In this document: in pieces, positions 24,329-31,960 of the stretch | Position numbering within the stretch: position 1 is the stretch's first letter | Layout of the letters: each line of letters opens with the position of its first letter | Position numbers and translations under genes: made by a program | Source of the DNA: Syntrophorhabdus sp. PtaU1.Bin058 | GTDB taxonomy: Bacteria > Desulfobacterota > Syntrophorhabdia > Syntrophorhabdales > Syntrophorhabdaceae | Assembly (NCBI GenBank): GCA_002067975.1 | Contig: MVRS01000250.1 | Coordinates: 1 to 49,647 of the forward strand | Direction: 5' to 3' | Length of the DNA: 49,647 nt | The notes under the pieces: model-generated | The model's input: the letters and a program-made list of their open reading frames with translations, nothing else | The model's database searches: none | What the model was told of the DNA's origin: nothing

Positions 24329-25780
24329 GTGAAAAAAGACAGCGACACGCCTCAGGACTTAAGGGAGTTCCTGAAGATCCTCGAAGAAAAAGGTGATCTG
24401 GCCCTCGTTGAGGGGGCTGACTGGAACCTGGAAATAGGCGCCTTAAACGAGATCATGGCCGAGAGAAAAGGCCCCGCCCTATTGTTTGATAAGATCAAGG
24501 ATTACCCTAAAGGATATCGCATTGCAACAAACGTTCTTTACAGGGACACCTTCCAGAAAATAGCCTTTGGTATGCCTGAAAAGTTGAGCAATATTGAGGC
24601 AATAAGATACTGGATGGATAAACTGAAGGAGTATGTTCCCGTCCCTCCCAACATTGTGGATAGCGGCCCAATCCTGGAGAACGTCCTGGAAGGCAGCGAC
24701 ATAGATATCTTGAAATTTCCTGCACCAAAATGGCATGAACTCGATGGAGGGAGATATATCGGGACAGGGGTTTCAACCATCACGAAAGATCTCAATGAGG
24801 GATGGGTAAATGTCGGCACCTACCGCGTTATGGTCCACGACAAGGAGACGCTCTCATTTTATGCCTCGCCGGGAAAACACGCTGTAATAATGAGAGAAAA
24901 ATACTGGGCACAGGGGAAGGATTGCCCGGTAGTCATGTGCTTTGGCCAGCAGCCGTTGCTCTTCGGCTGTGCGACATTGGGTTTGCCATGGGGTGTCCCC
25001 GAACTGGATTTTGTCGGCTATATTCAGAATAAGCCCGTGGATGTTATTATCGGCAAGGAAACAGGGCTGCCGATACCCGCTAATTCGGAACTCGTCATCG
25101 AGGGTTTCTCTCCCCCGCCGGATAAGGACGGCAGGCCGGAAGGCCCCTTCGGAGAATGGACAGGATATTATGCATCGGGGAAAAGAAATGAACCTGTAAT
25201 CCGCATCAAAAGGATCTATTTTAGAAATGATCCCATAATCCTGGGACAGCCTGCCGTCATATCGTCGATAAACGTATATCCTGTGCCTCTCCACAATGCG
25301 ATCAAGTTGTGGACCGACATTGAAAAACTGGGCCTGCAGGGGATAAAGGGATTGTACGTACACGGCCCGGGGAACAGGATAATATGCGTGATTTCACTGC
25401 AACAGAAGTTCCTGGGACACGCGAGACAGGTTGCCACCGCGGCGGGGGCCCTTCTCGTAGAGGGTGCATGTACCGGAAGATATATTATTACCGTAGATGA
25501 CGACATCGATCCCTCTAATCTGGATGAGGTATTATGGGCGGTATGCACAAGGTCGGACCCTGAAACGGCGATCCATATCATGCCCGGCTTCCTTTCGAGT
25601 CCTTTAGATCCGACGCTTCCTCCGGAAAAAAGGGAAAGGGGGGATTATACTACGGCAAAGGTATTCATAAACGCCTGCAGGCCTTATCACTGGAAAGATA
25701 GTTTCCCGCCAATAAGCATATCTTCACCTGAAATACGGGAAAAGGCAATGATGAAGTTTAAGGATATATTTGAGAAATGA
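24329..25780 (+). CDS. UbiD-family prenylated-FMN decarboxylase
   Basis: 483 residues from a GTG with GGAGGG upstream. The reversible decarboxylation of aromatic or alpha,beta-unsaturated acids by this family needs prenylated FMN and an Arg-Glu-Glu triad. These are visible as Arg166 (NVGTYRVMV), Glu271 and Glu276 (EGPFGEWTGYY). Other conserved stretches are YIGTGVSTITKD, KHAVIM and SSINVYPVP. No UbiX prenyltransferase gene is in the window, so the cofactor must come from elsewhere. Following a class III CoA-transferase, it could act on a CoA thioester, as phthaloyl-CoA decarboxylase does, or on a free acid. Substrate is not determined by sequence. Confidence 0.93.
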   Translation: MKKDSDTPQDLREFLKILEEKGDLALVEGADWNLEIGALNEIMAERKGPALLFDKIKDYPKGYRIATNVLYRDTFQKIAFGMPEKLSNIEAIRYWMDKLKEYVPVPPNIVDSGPILENVLEGSDIDILKFPAPKWHELDGGRYIGTGVSTITKDLNEGWVNVGTYRVMVHDKETLSFYASPGKHAVIMREKYWAQGKDCPVVMCFGQQPLLFGCATLGLPWGVPELDFVGYIQNKPVDVIIGKETGLPIPANSELVIEGFSPPPDKDGRPEGPFGEWTGYYASGKRNEPVIRIKRIYFRNDPIILGQPAVISSINVYPVPLHNAIKLWTDIEKLGLQGIKGLYVHGPGNRIICVISLQQKFLGHARQVATAAGALLVEGACTGRYIITVDDDIDPSNLDEVLWAVCTRSDPETAIHIMPGFLSSPLDPTLPPEKRERGDYTTAKVFINACRPYHWKDSFPPISISSPEIREKAMMKFKDIFEK

Positions 25781-25870
25781 AGAAGGGACAAAAGTCTGAT
25801 GTTGAGGGAGGAGTTGAAAGAACGCCGGTGCATGACACCGGAAAAAACAAAAAAAGAGGAGGGCAAGATT

Positions 25871-27088
25871 GTGAAAAGGAAAGGCATGTTTCTATTTAAA
25901 CGCACAGGAATGTTTGGTTTGTTGTCAGTTTTTGTGATTCTGTCGATGGTCCTTTTGTTTCCCCATATGACGCAGGCGCAAGGTCAATCTCCTGCAAAGC
26001 CTTCAAAGGTAAAAATCCCGGATATTGTCAAGCTGGCGACCTACGACATCGGCGCTACCGCGTATACGATGTACGGTTTTCTTGGAGAAGCGATGGCCGA
26101 AAAATACAAAACGAAGTTAAGGGCCTTGCCTATCGGTACCGATATAGCCAGGATGATCCCCGTGAAGAATAAACAGGTAGAATTCTCCGGTCAGGGCGGG
26201 GACGTCTACTTTGCTGCCGAAGGGTTGGACAGGTATGCCGACAAAAACTGGGGCCCCCAACCGCTAAGGGTGGTCTGGTTGGCAAGACAGCCGGGTCTTG
26301 TGGGGATCGTGAAAGGAGATTCAGGGATAAAGAAAGCTGCCGATCTGAAGGGGAAGAGGGTCCCCTGGATCCCTGGTTCGGTGTTCAACACATTTCACGA
26401 AGGCTTGTTGGCGTTCGGCAATCTCACCTGGAATGATGTGCAAAAGGTCCAGGTATCGGGGTTTGGTGCCATGCTGAAGGCCCTTGTGGATGGCAAGATC
26501 GATGTGGCGATGGCTGCCATCACCGTGCCGCCGGCCTATGAACTCCAGGCAAGCCCTTCAGGTGTTGGTTATATAGAATTTCCCGTTGCCGACAAGGCAG
26601 GCTGGGCAAGAATAAGCAAGGTTCTTCCTGCCCTTTCTCCCTATAAGGCGAAGTTTGGTCCTGATGTCTCAGACAAAAAACCCGTTGAATGCTCGAGCTA
26701 TCCTTACCCGGCTACGGTTGCCTATGATTTTCTGGACGATGACATAGCGTACTTTATGACGAAGGCAATACACGAGACGTATCCTATTATGGCCAAAAAG
26801 TCGGACCTGATGAAACGCTTCTGGACGCTGGAAGAAAATCTCGCCCTCTACGAAAGCAGCAGGGGATTGGTATTTCATCCGGGCTCTGTGCGGTATCTGA
26901 AGGAGATCGGTGTCTGGAAGTCAAAATGGGATCAACTCCAGGAGAAAAGGCTTGCACGGCAGAAAGGCCTGAAGGATTTGTGGAATAAGACCATAGCTGA
27001 AGCCCGGACAAAAGGGATTAAGGATCAGGACTTTCCTCAGTTCTGGACAAAGAAACATGATGAGGCCTTCGGGGCCCTCTCTGACTAA
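25871..27088 (+). CDS. TAXI-family TRAP transporter solute-binding protein
   Basis: 405 residues from a GTG at 25871, preferred because GAGGAGGG lies seven bases ahead and a signal peptide follows at once (FGLLSVFVILSMVLLF, cleavage near MTQAQG); an ATG at 25799 would add 24 charged residues. The periplasmic binding domain shows TAXI hallmarks: an N-terminal ATYDIGATAYTMYGFLGEA strand-helix, AADLKGKRVPWIPGSVF near 160-176 and KALVDGKIDVAMAA near 206-219. It captures the substrate for the fused permease that follows. TAXI systems commonly carry carboxylates or aromatic acids, matching the CoA-transferase and decarboxylase upstream. Confidence 0.92.
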   Translation: MKRKGMFLFKRTGMFGLLSVFVILSMVLLFPHMTQAQGQSPAKPSKVKIPDIVKLATYDIGATAYTMYGFLGEAMAEKYKTKLRALPIGTDIARMIPVKNKQVEFSGQGGDVYFAAEGLDRYADKNWGPQPLRVVWLARQPGLVGIVKGDSGIKKAADLKGKRVPWIPGSVFNTFHEGLLAFGNLTWNDVQKVQVSGFGAMLKALVDGKIDVAMAAITVPPAYELQASPSGVGYIEFPVADKAGWARISKVLPALSPYKAKFGPDVSDKKPVECSSYPYPATVAYDFLDDDIAYFMTKAIHETYPIMAKKSDLMKRFWTLEENLALYESSRGLVFHPGSVRYLKEIGVWKSKWDQLQEKRLARQKGLKDLWNKTIAEARTKGIKDQDFPQFWTKKHDEAFGALSD

Positions 27089-27200
27089 GTAAACTGGTCC
27101 TGATATTACTGTTATTTTAACGGATGGTATGTGCCTTTGGCAGAGGTATGCTTGAATTCAGGGCATATGCTGTATCTTAAAAAGTAGTGAGGTAGAGGAT

Positions 27201-29129
27201 ATGGATCTCAGAAGATGGATTATTGTTGCGTTGTCTGCCTTTGGCATATTCCTGGCAATCGATCAGGTGTTCTATCTTTCCCTCCTTGGCAATCTCGATC
27301 TTGAAAATTCTTATAGTTACCTGCTCATGGCCCTTTTTCTTTCAACGGTATTTCTGACATTCAGAATACATGTGCAGGAGAAGTACAAGACGATAGGTGT
27401 GTGGCTTGACGGCGCGTTGTTTCTCGCGAGCCTCCTTATCAATCTGTATATGGCCGTAATGGGTTACGATATACTCATGAAAGGCTGGAGCGCCGTTGCC
27501 CCCACACACATGATTGTCCTCAGCACTATACTCTGGTTTCTCATATTGGAGGCAACACGGCGCACCGGTGGTCTTGCCCTGTCCATAGTCGTGGCCTGTT
27601 TTTCATTTTATCCGCTCTTTGCCGAACTCTTGCCCGGACTATTAAAGGGGGCCGCCCTCGACTTTCACTCGACAGTCGCCTATCATATTATGAGTCCTGA
27701 CAGTGCCCTGGGAATACCGCTCAAAACGGTGGGCACTGTCCTGATAGGGTATCTTATCTTCGGTGTTTGTCTGGGTATTACCGGCGCAGGCGATTTCTTC
27801 CTGAAGCTCGCCATGAGTCTTTTCGGACATGCACGGGGAGGCGTGGCGAAGGTGGCCCTTATAGCAAGCGCCCTCTTTGGTTCGGTGAACGGCAGTGCAG
27901 TGGCAAACGTGATGACCATCGGTTCCATAACGATCCCCCTGATGAAAAGGGTAGGCTATCCTGCCCATTTTGCTGCTGCCGTTGAGGCATGTGCATCAAA
28001 CGGCGGACAGCTTATGCCGCCCGTGATGGGTGCGGTAGCCTTCGTCATGGCAGCTTTCCTGAATATTCCATACCTCCATGTGGTATTCGCCGCCATCATA
28101 CCCTCTCTTCTCTATTATTTCGGACTTCTTGTCCAGATAGACGGCAGGGCCGTGTCGCTGGGGTTAAGCGGATTGCCCAAATCCGAGCTTCCTTCGTTAA
28201 AAGAAACCATAAAAGGAGGCTGGTTCTATATCTTTTCTTTAGTTATCCTTTTAACGGTTCTGTTTTATCGGATGGAGACGCAGGCACCTTTTTTCGCTTC
28301 GGCCTTTCTCCTCCTCATAACCAACCTGAAGAAACAGACAAGACTGAACTCCAAGAAGGTTCAGGATTTTTTTTATGGCTTTGCCCAGACGATGATCCAG
28401 CTTGTAGCGATCCTCTGTGCTGTGGGGATGGTCATAGGGTCGCTTGCGATTACCGGAGTTGCCCATGCCTTCCCGAGTGAGATCTTGCACCTTGCAGGCA
28501 AGAACCTGCCGTTTATGATATTTCTCACGGCAATGGCGAGCTTTATATTGGGGATGGGTATGAGCGCAATAGCCGTATATATCTTTACGGCCGTGATACT
28601 GGCCCCGGCACTTGTGGAATTGGGGCTCAATGTGATGGCGGTACATATGTTTCTCCTCTATTGCGGCATACTGTCCTTTATCACCCCACCCGTATGCATC
28701 GCGGTATATCCAGCGGCGGCCTTCGCCGAAGCCAGCGTAATGAAGACCGGATGGACGGCTATGCGCCTGGGGGCGGTCTTGTTCATCATTCCTTTCTTTT
28801 TTATTATAGAACCTGCCCTCGTGATGCAGGGGTCAATCTTTTCCATAGTTTATTCAAGCGGTACAGCCTTTTTTGGAGTATGGCTGTTGGCGTCTTCTTT
28901 AGAAGGGTACCTCGCCTTGGTCGGTCGTTTTGGTGCTCGCGAAGGTGACGGCAAGTTCGAATGGTTCTTTAATAATCTGTTAAGATGCGGGCTTTTTATC
29001 TCCGGCTTCCTGTTTATGATTCCGGGAATGCTGACCGATATTGCCGGATTGTTGGTTGCAGCCTGTATAATACCCTTGCAGTACAGATTAAATCGAAGGG
29101 TGGTTAATACGACCAGAATATATGAGTAA
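27201..29129 (+). CDS. TRAP transporter permease, 4TM/12TM (DctQ-DctM) fusion
   Basis: 642-residue membrane protein with about 18 hydrophobic segments. The first four helices correspond to the small DctQ subunit and the remainder to DctM, as usual for TAXI systems. Diagnostic DctM-like stretches are GHARGGVAKVALIASALFGSVNGSAVANVMTIG (about 210-242) and GQLMPPVMGAVAFVMAAF (about 271-288), with the second inverted copy GMGMSAIAVYI and SFITPPVCIAVYPAAAFA further on. It imports the substrate bound by the preceding protein, driven by an ion gradient. The start has AGTGAGGTAGAGG ahead of it. It ends the operon; no clear terminator, only heptad repeats, follows. Confidence 0.93.
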   Translation: MDLRRWIIVALSAFGIFLAIDQVFYLSLLGNLDLENSYSYLLMALFLSTVFLTFRIHVQEKYKTIGVWLDGALFLASLLINLYMAVMGYDILMKGWSAVAPTHMIVLSTILWFLILEATRRTGGLALSIVVACFSFYPLFAELLPGLLKGAALDFHSTVAYHIMSPDSALGIPLKTVGTVLIGYLIFGVCLGITGAGDFFLKLAMSLFGHARGGVAKVALIASALFGSVNGSAVANVMTIGSITIPLMKRVGYPAHFAAAVEACASNGGQLMPPVMGAVAFVMAAFLNIPYLHVVFAAIIPSLLYYFGLLVQIDGRAVSLGLSGLPKSELPSLKETIKGGWFYIFSLVILLTVLFYRMETQAPFFASAFLLLITNLKKQTRLNSKKVQDFFYGFAQTMIQLVAILCAVGMVIGSLAITGVAHAFPSEILHLAGKNLPFMIFLTAMASFILGMGMSAIAVYIFTAVILAPALVELGLNVMAVHMFLLYCGILSFITPPVCIAVYPAAAFAEASVMKTGWTAMRLGAVLFIIPFFFIIEPALVMQGSIFSIVYSSGTAFFGVWLLASSLEGYLALVGRFGAREGDGKFEWFFNNLLRCGLFISGFLFMIPGMLTDIAGLLVAACIIPLQYRLNRRVVNTTRIYE

Positions 29130-29224
29130 CGTAATTCACGGAAATATACGTTATATCGATGTTAACAAAAAACAGAGAGACTGAATGAGCCAGACAGAGA
29201 AGCGGAAGGTATGAATTTAAAAAA

Positions 29225-29276
29225 CGTTGAACATAGAACATTGAACGTTGAACAGCTTTTCGACTGACGCCTTACG
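29225..29276. repeat. Heptad arrays, GTTCAAY (reverse) and CGTAAGK (reverse) families
   Basis: Units CGTTGAA, CATAGAA, CATTGAA, CGTTGAA at 29225-29252 are the complement of the GTTCAAY array at 141. A short CGACTGACGCCTTACG stretch at 29261-29276 belongs to the CGTAAGK family. They lie between two converging genes. Confidence 0.75.
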
Positions 29277-29288
29277 AATGTCTTGTTG

Positions 29289-29747
29289 TTATTTTTTGAT
29301 ATGTTCCAGTGCCTTTTCGGCAAGGGCCTTTATTACAGAATCAGATGAGGTGTTTAGAATATCCTGATATATCCTTTGTGCCTCTTCGTTTTTGCCCCTG
29401 CTGTAGTAGACCTTGCCGAGATAGAGCTTGGCCATGATCGACAGCCGCCCCCGTTTTTCATTGATAACGCCCTGAAAGGTCTTTTCAGCATTATCGAGGT
29501 CGTCTTTTTTGCCGCTCAGATTGTACATATCAAAGCTCTGTATACCCTGGGCAAGGGCATACAGAGCTTTCTCGTCCTGTTTTTTCTCATAGAACGTATA
29601 TGCATAAACAGAGAAGGCTGCCAGAAAAAAGATGATCACGCCTATGATGCATGACCTCAGGTTCTTTTTGACGAATGCGACGGTGGACTCAATTGCGGTG
29701 ATCAGTATGTCGGGTTTTTTTATTTCCTCTTTCTTCATCTTCGCCAT
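29289..29747 (-). CDS. Small membrane-anchored TPR-like protein
   Basis: 152 residues from the ATG at 29747; an upstream ATG (29786) would add 13 residues. A short charged N terminus is followed by one membrane helix (about 30-52, CIIGVIIFFLAAFSVYAYTFY) and then by helical pairs resembling tetratricopeptide repeats: YALAQGIQSFDM, LDNAEKTFQGVINEKRG, AKLYLGKVYYSRGKNEEAQRIYQDIL. This matches the TPR_21/YfgM-like arrangement, in which the helical domain lies in the periplasm and binds other envelope proteins. Function is unknown. It is alone on its strand between two repeat-filled gaps. Confidence 0.65.
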   Translation of the reverse strand: MAKMKKEEIKKPDILITAIESTVAFVKKNLRSCIIGVIIFFLAAFSVYAYTFYEKKQDEKALYALAQGIQSFDMYNLSGKKDDLDNAEKTFQGVINEKRGRLSIMAKLYLGKVYYSRGKNEEAQRIYQDILNTSSDSVIKALAEKALEHIKK

Positions 29748-29801
29748 GGCAGATATTTCACCATACAACATAGGACAAGTCAACAATATAGCTTATAGAA
29801 C

Positions 29802-29847
29802 CCGTAAGTCGTAAGGGGTTTAACCCCTCACGCCTGACGCCTTACGG
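29802..29847. repeat. Inverted heptad-array pair, CGTAAGK family
   Basis: CCGTAAG, TCGTAAG, then the palindromic core GGGGTTTAACCCC, then CACGCCT, GACGCCT, TACGG. The core and first units on each side are nearly perfect inverted repeats. Unlike most copies it separates two genes on the same strand. Confidence 0.85.
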
Positions 29848-29867
29848 AATTTATTCGGATTCAGGAT

Positions 29868-30752
29868 TTACCACCTTACAGTAAATCTGTCTATAAGGGG
29901 GAATGTTAAAGAGGATATAAGGACTGCGATTATGACGGTCATGACGTATATGGACCTCTTGTCTCTTCGTACGCCCTCAAGAAAATTGAAAAAGGCGATC
30001 GTCTCAAGCCCGAAGGCGAGAAAGCCGAGATAACCGGGAAGGGGCATCTCAAAGACCTTCCCCTTTTCAAGAAAGGGGACAGAGTATATCCATTTTGAGA
30101 CAGAGGGGTAGTTCCACATCTCCCAGAGGATGCCGCATATGAGACCGGCGACAACGGCGCTGATCAGGTGGCCCGCTAAGCCTCTTTCAAGGTCTTTCAT
30201 GAACGACCTGTATCCCCGGGCATAGTTGATGCCATCCGTGACCGGGACGGCAAAGATCCAGGCGCAGGCAAAGAGATATCGCGGGAAGGCAAGGGTCAGC
30301 AGCAGTATCGCAATACCGAGGGGGATGGCATAGGCAGGATACCGCCCGATCCCGAAGGGTCTTACGGCGATGTCGCCGATGAGGATATAGACCAATTCCT
30401 TTGTAAGATAGATCGCAGGAATGACCGTACCGTAGGAAAGGAGGTATCCTCCGTACCGCAGGATCTCATTAACGGGGAGGTTTATGTAGTGCCAGTTATG
30501 GAGCCGTATATTGATCAGTTCGAAGAGACACCAGAAACCGCAGGAGATTATGACAAGCGGAACGATATGCCTGTTAAGCACTAAAAATCTCTTTTCTTTC
30601 AGTGCCAGCGCTGCATCAAGGAAGATGATGTATGACCACCAGGATGTGACATAGAAAAGGTATTGAAACGGTTCTATTCTTTTGGCAAGGGCATAATATC
30701 CCGATAAGTGAAGCAGGATGGAAAAGGCAAGGAGGGAAAAGGGTTTTAACAC
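29868..30752 (-). CDS. Integral membrane protein of unknown function
   Basis: 294 residues with about eight hydrophobic segments spread over the whole length, starting MLKPFSLLAFSILLHLSGYYALAKR. Repeated Trp and Tyr residues at helix ends (HNWHYINLP, GILWEMWNYPSV) and the central GIGRYPAYAIPLGIAILLL are noticeable, but I do not recognise a family. It follows the LysM-NlpC/P60 hydrolase after three bases on the same strand, so it is likely cotranslated with it and may work in the envelope. Confidence is high that it is a gene, low on role. Confidence 0.7.
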   Translation of the reverse strand: MLKPFSLLAFSILLHLSGYYALAKRIEPFQYLFYVTSWWSYIIFLDAALALKEKRFLVLNRHIVPLVIISCGFWCLFELINIRLHNWHYINLPVNEILRYGGYLLSYGTVIPAIYLTKELVYILIGDIAVRPFGIGRYPAYAIPLGIAILLLTLAFPRYLFACAWIFAVPVTDGINYARGYRSFMKDLERGLAGHLISAVVAGLICGILWEMWNYPSVSKWIYSVPFLEKGKVFEMPLPGYLGFLAFGLETIAFFNFLEGVRRDKRSIYVMTVIIAVLISSLTFPLIDRFTVRW

Positions 30753-30755
30753 ATG

Positions 30756-31739
30756 TTATGATTTATTTGTGTTTTTGTATGTGGCGTTGGTTGTTTCGGG
30801 GTTTTCTTCCGTGGGCCGTTTTACCCTTGTAGCACCGATGAATGTCCTCGCGTAGTAACTGGAATCGAGGGAATCTACCTTGACCCCCAGTTTACTGTGG
30901 TATGAAGAGGAGTGGATAAAATTCCCGTCACCGATGTATATCCCGACGTGCGTCGGATATTTGGCGTATCTTTTTGTCTTGAAGAATACAAGATCTCCGA
31001 CCGAAAGGTCTTCTTTTGATGACACCTTCGCCCCGACCCTGAACTGTTCCCTTGCGCTTCTTGGCAACTCGACATCGAATATCTCATAGATCTTTTTGAC
31101 ATAAGCCGAACAATCGAGACCCCTTACGCTTTCCCCGCCGTACCTGTAGGGAGCCCCCATGAAGCTCTTGGCAACCTTTACGAGCATGTATTTTTCTTCG
31201 CTGTTCTTCCAGGGCTGAAGGGATTTCTGAACGAGAGTAACATACTCTTCATCGTTGCTTTCGTTTTCCGTGTTCCTCGGGATCAACAGGACCCTTCCGG
31301 GCTTTAGCCTTTTGTTGAGGGAGTTCTGGAGGTCGTTTGCCTCTGCAATGTCTTCCCTGTCAACCTCAAACCTCGTTGCTATCCTGTCAAGGGTATCGCC
31401 TTTTTTGACCTTATATTCGATGAATTCGCCGTCATTCTCGGTTACGGCGACCTCTTCGGTCTTTTTCTTTTTGGCAGCCTTCTTTTTAGCGGCCTTGGTA
31501 TTCGGAGATACATCCGACGTATCGGTCTTCACAATGAGGACCTGACCAAGGCTCAACTTGGTGGACCTCAGGTTGTTCATGGACTTCAGCTGATCTACCG
31601 ATACATGGTATCTTTTTGCCAGATTGTACAGGTTATCCCCTGACCTGACCTTATGGGTAATATTTGAAGAATGTGAATATGTGGGGATGAAAGCAGCGAA
31701 AAAGAACAAGGCAACAGTCATCAATATGAGCTTTTTCAT
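30756..31739 (-). CDS. Secreted LysM-NlpC/P60 peptidoglycan hydrolase
   Basis: 327 residues. A signal peptide (about 1-24) is followed by two LysM carbohydrate-binding modules (about 27-71, HKVRSGDNLYNLAKRY, and 108-155, YKVKKGDTLDRIATRF), joined by a Lys/Ala-rich linker. The NlpC/P60 cysteine peptidase occupies about 185-310, with Cys210 (GLDCSAYV), His264 (THVGIYIG) and His276 (FIHSSS) as catalytic triad. It should cut peptide stems of peptidoglycan, typically the gamma-D-Glu-diaminopimelate bond, in the periplasm. It is divergent from the FeS oxidoreductase gene and has the unknown membrane protein directly downstream. Confidence 0.93.
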   Translation of the reverse strand: MKKLILMTVALFFFAAFIPTYSHSSNITHKVRSGDNLYNLAKRYHVSVDQLKSMNNLRSTKLSLGQVLIVKTDTSDVSPNTKAAKKKAAKKKKTEEVAVTENDGEFIEYKVKKGDTLDRIATRFEVDREDIAEANDLQNSLNKRLKPGRVLLIPRNTENESNDEEYVTLVQKSLQPWKNSEEKYMLVKVAKSFMGAPYRYGGESVRGLDCSAYVKKIYEIFDVELPRSAREQFRVGAKVSSKEDLSVGDLVFFKTKRYAKYPTHVGIYIGDGNFIHSSSYHSKLGVKVDSLDSSYYARTFIGATRVKRPTEENPETTNATYKNTNKS

Positions 31740-31786
31740 GGATTAGTTTCTACCTTATCAAAATTGTTAAAATTATGTCAAGAAAA

Positions 31787-31834
31787 AATTGTCTTTTTTG
31801 CCGTATTTATGGATATGGAATTGTCTTTTTTGCC
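31787..31834. repeat. Tandem 16-bp direct repeats between divergent genes
   Basis: AATTGTCTTTTTTGCC occurs identically at 31787-31802 and 31819-31834, a 32-bp period (three helical turns). They lie between the LysM-NlpC/P60 gene and the CRP-type site, where a regulator could bind both copies on one DNA face. May equally be a local duplication. Confidence 0.6.
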
Positions 31835-31875
31835 TTATCTCTCTTATAGATAGCGAAAAAAGGCCAGGAGATGGT

Positions 31876-31891
31876 TGTGAATTATGTCACA
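31876..31891. promoter_or_regulatory. CRP/FNR-superfamily binding site
   Basis: TGTGA-ATTATG-TCACA, a perfect match to the cAMP-CRP half sites and spacing. It is 85 bp upstream of the FeS oxidoreductase ATG. A candidate promoter follows (TTGATT at 31898-31903, GATAAT at 31922-31927, 18-bp spacer), which would put the dyad near -50. The same window encodes an adenylate cyclase, but no CRP-type gene. Confidence 0.55.
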
Positions 31892-31960
31892 TTTTTATTG
31901 ATTTTATCGAACTTTTATATTGATAATATATGCAAAAAAAACGTTCAGGAGGCACAGGTT

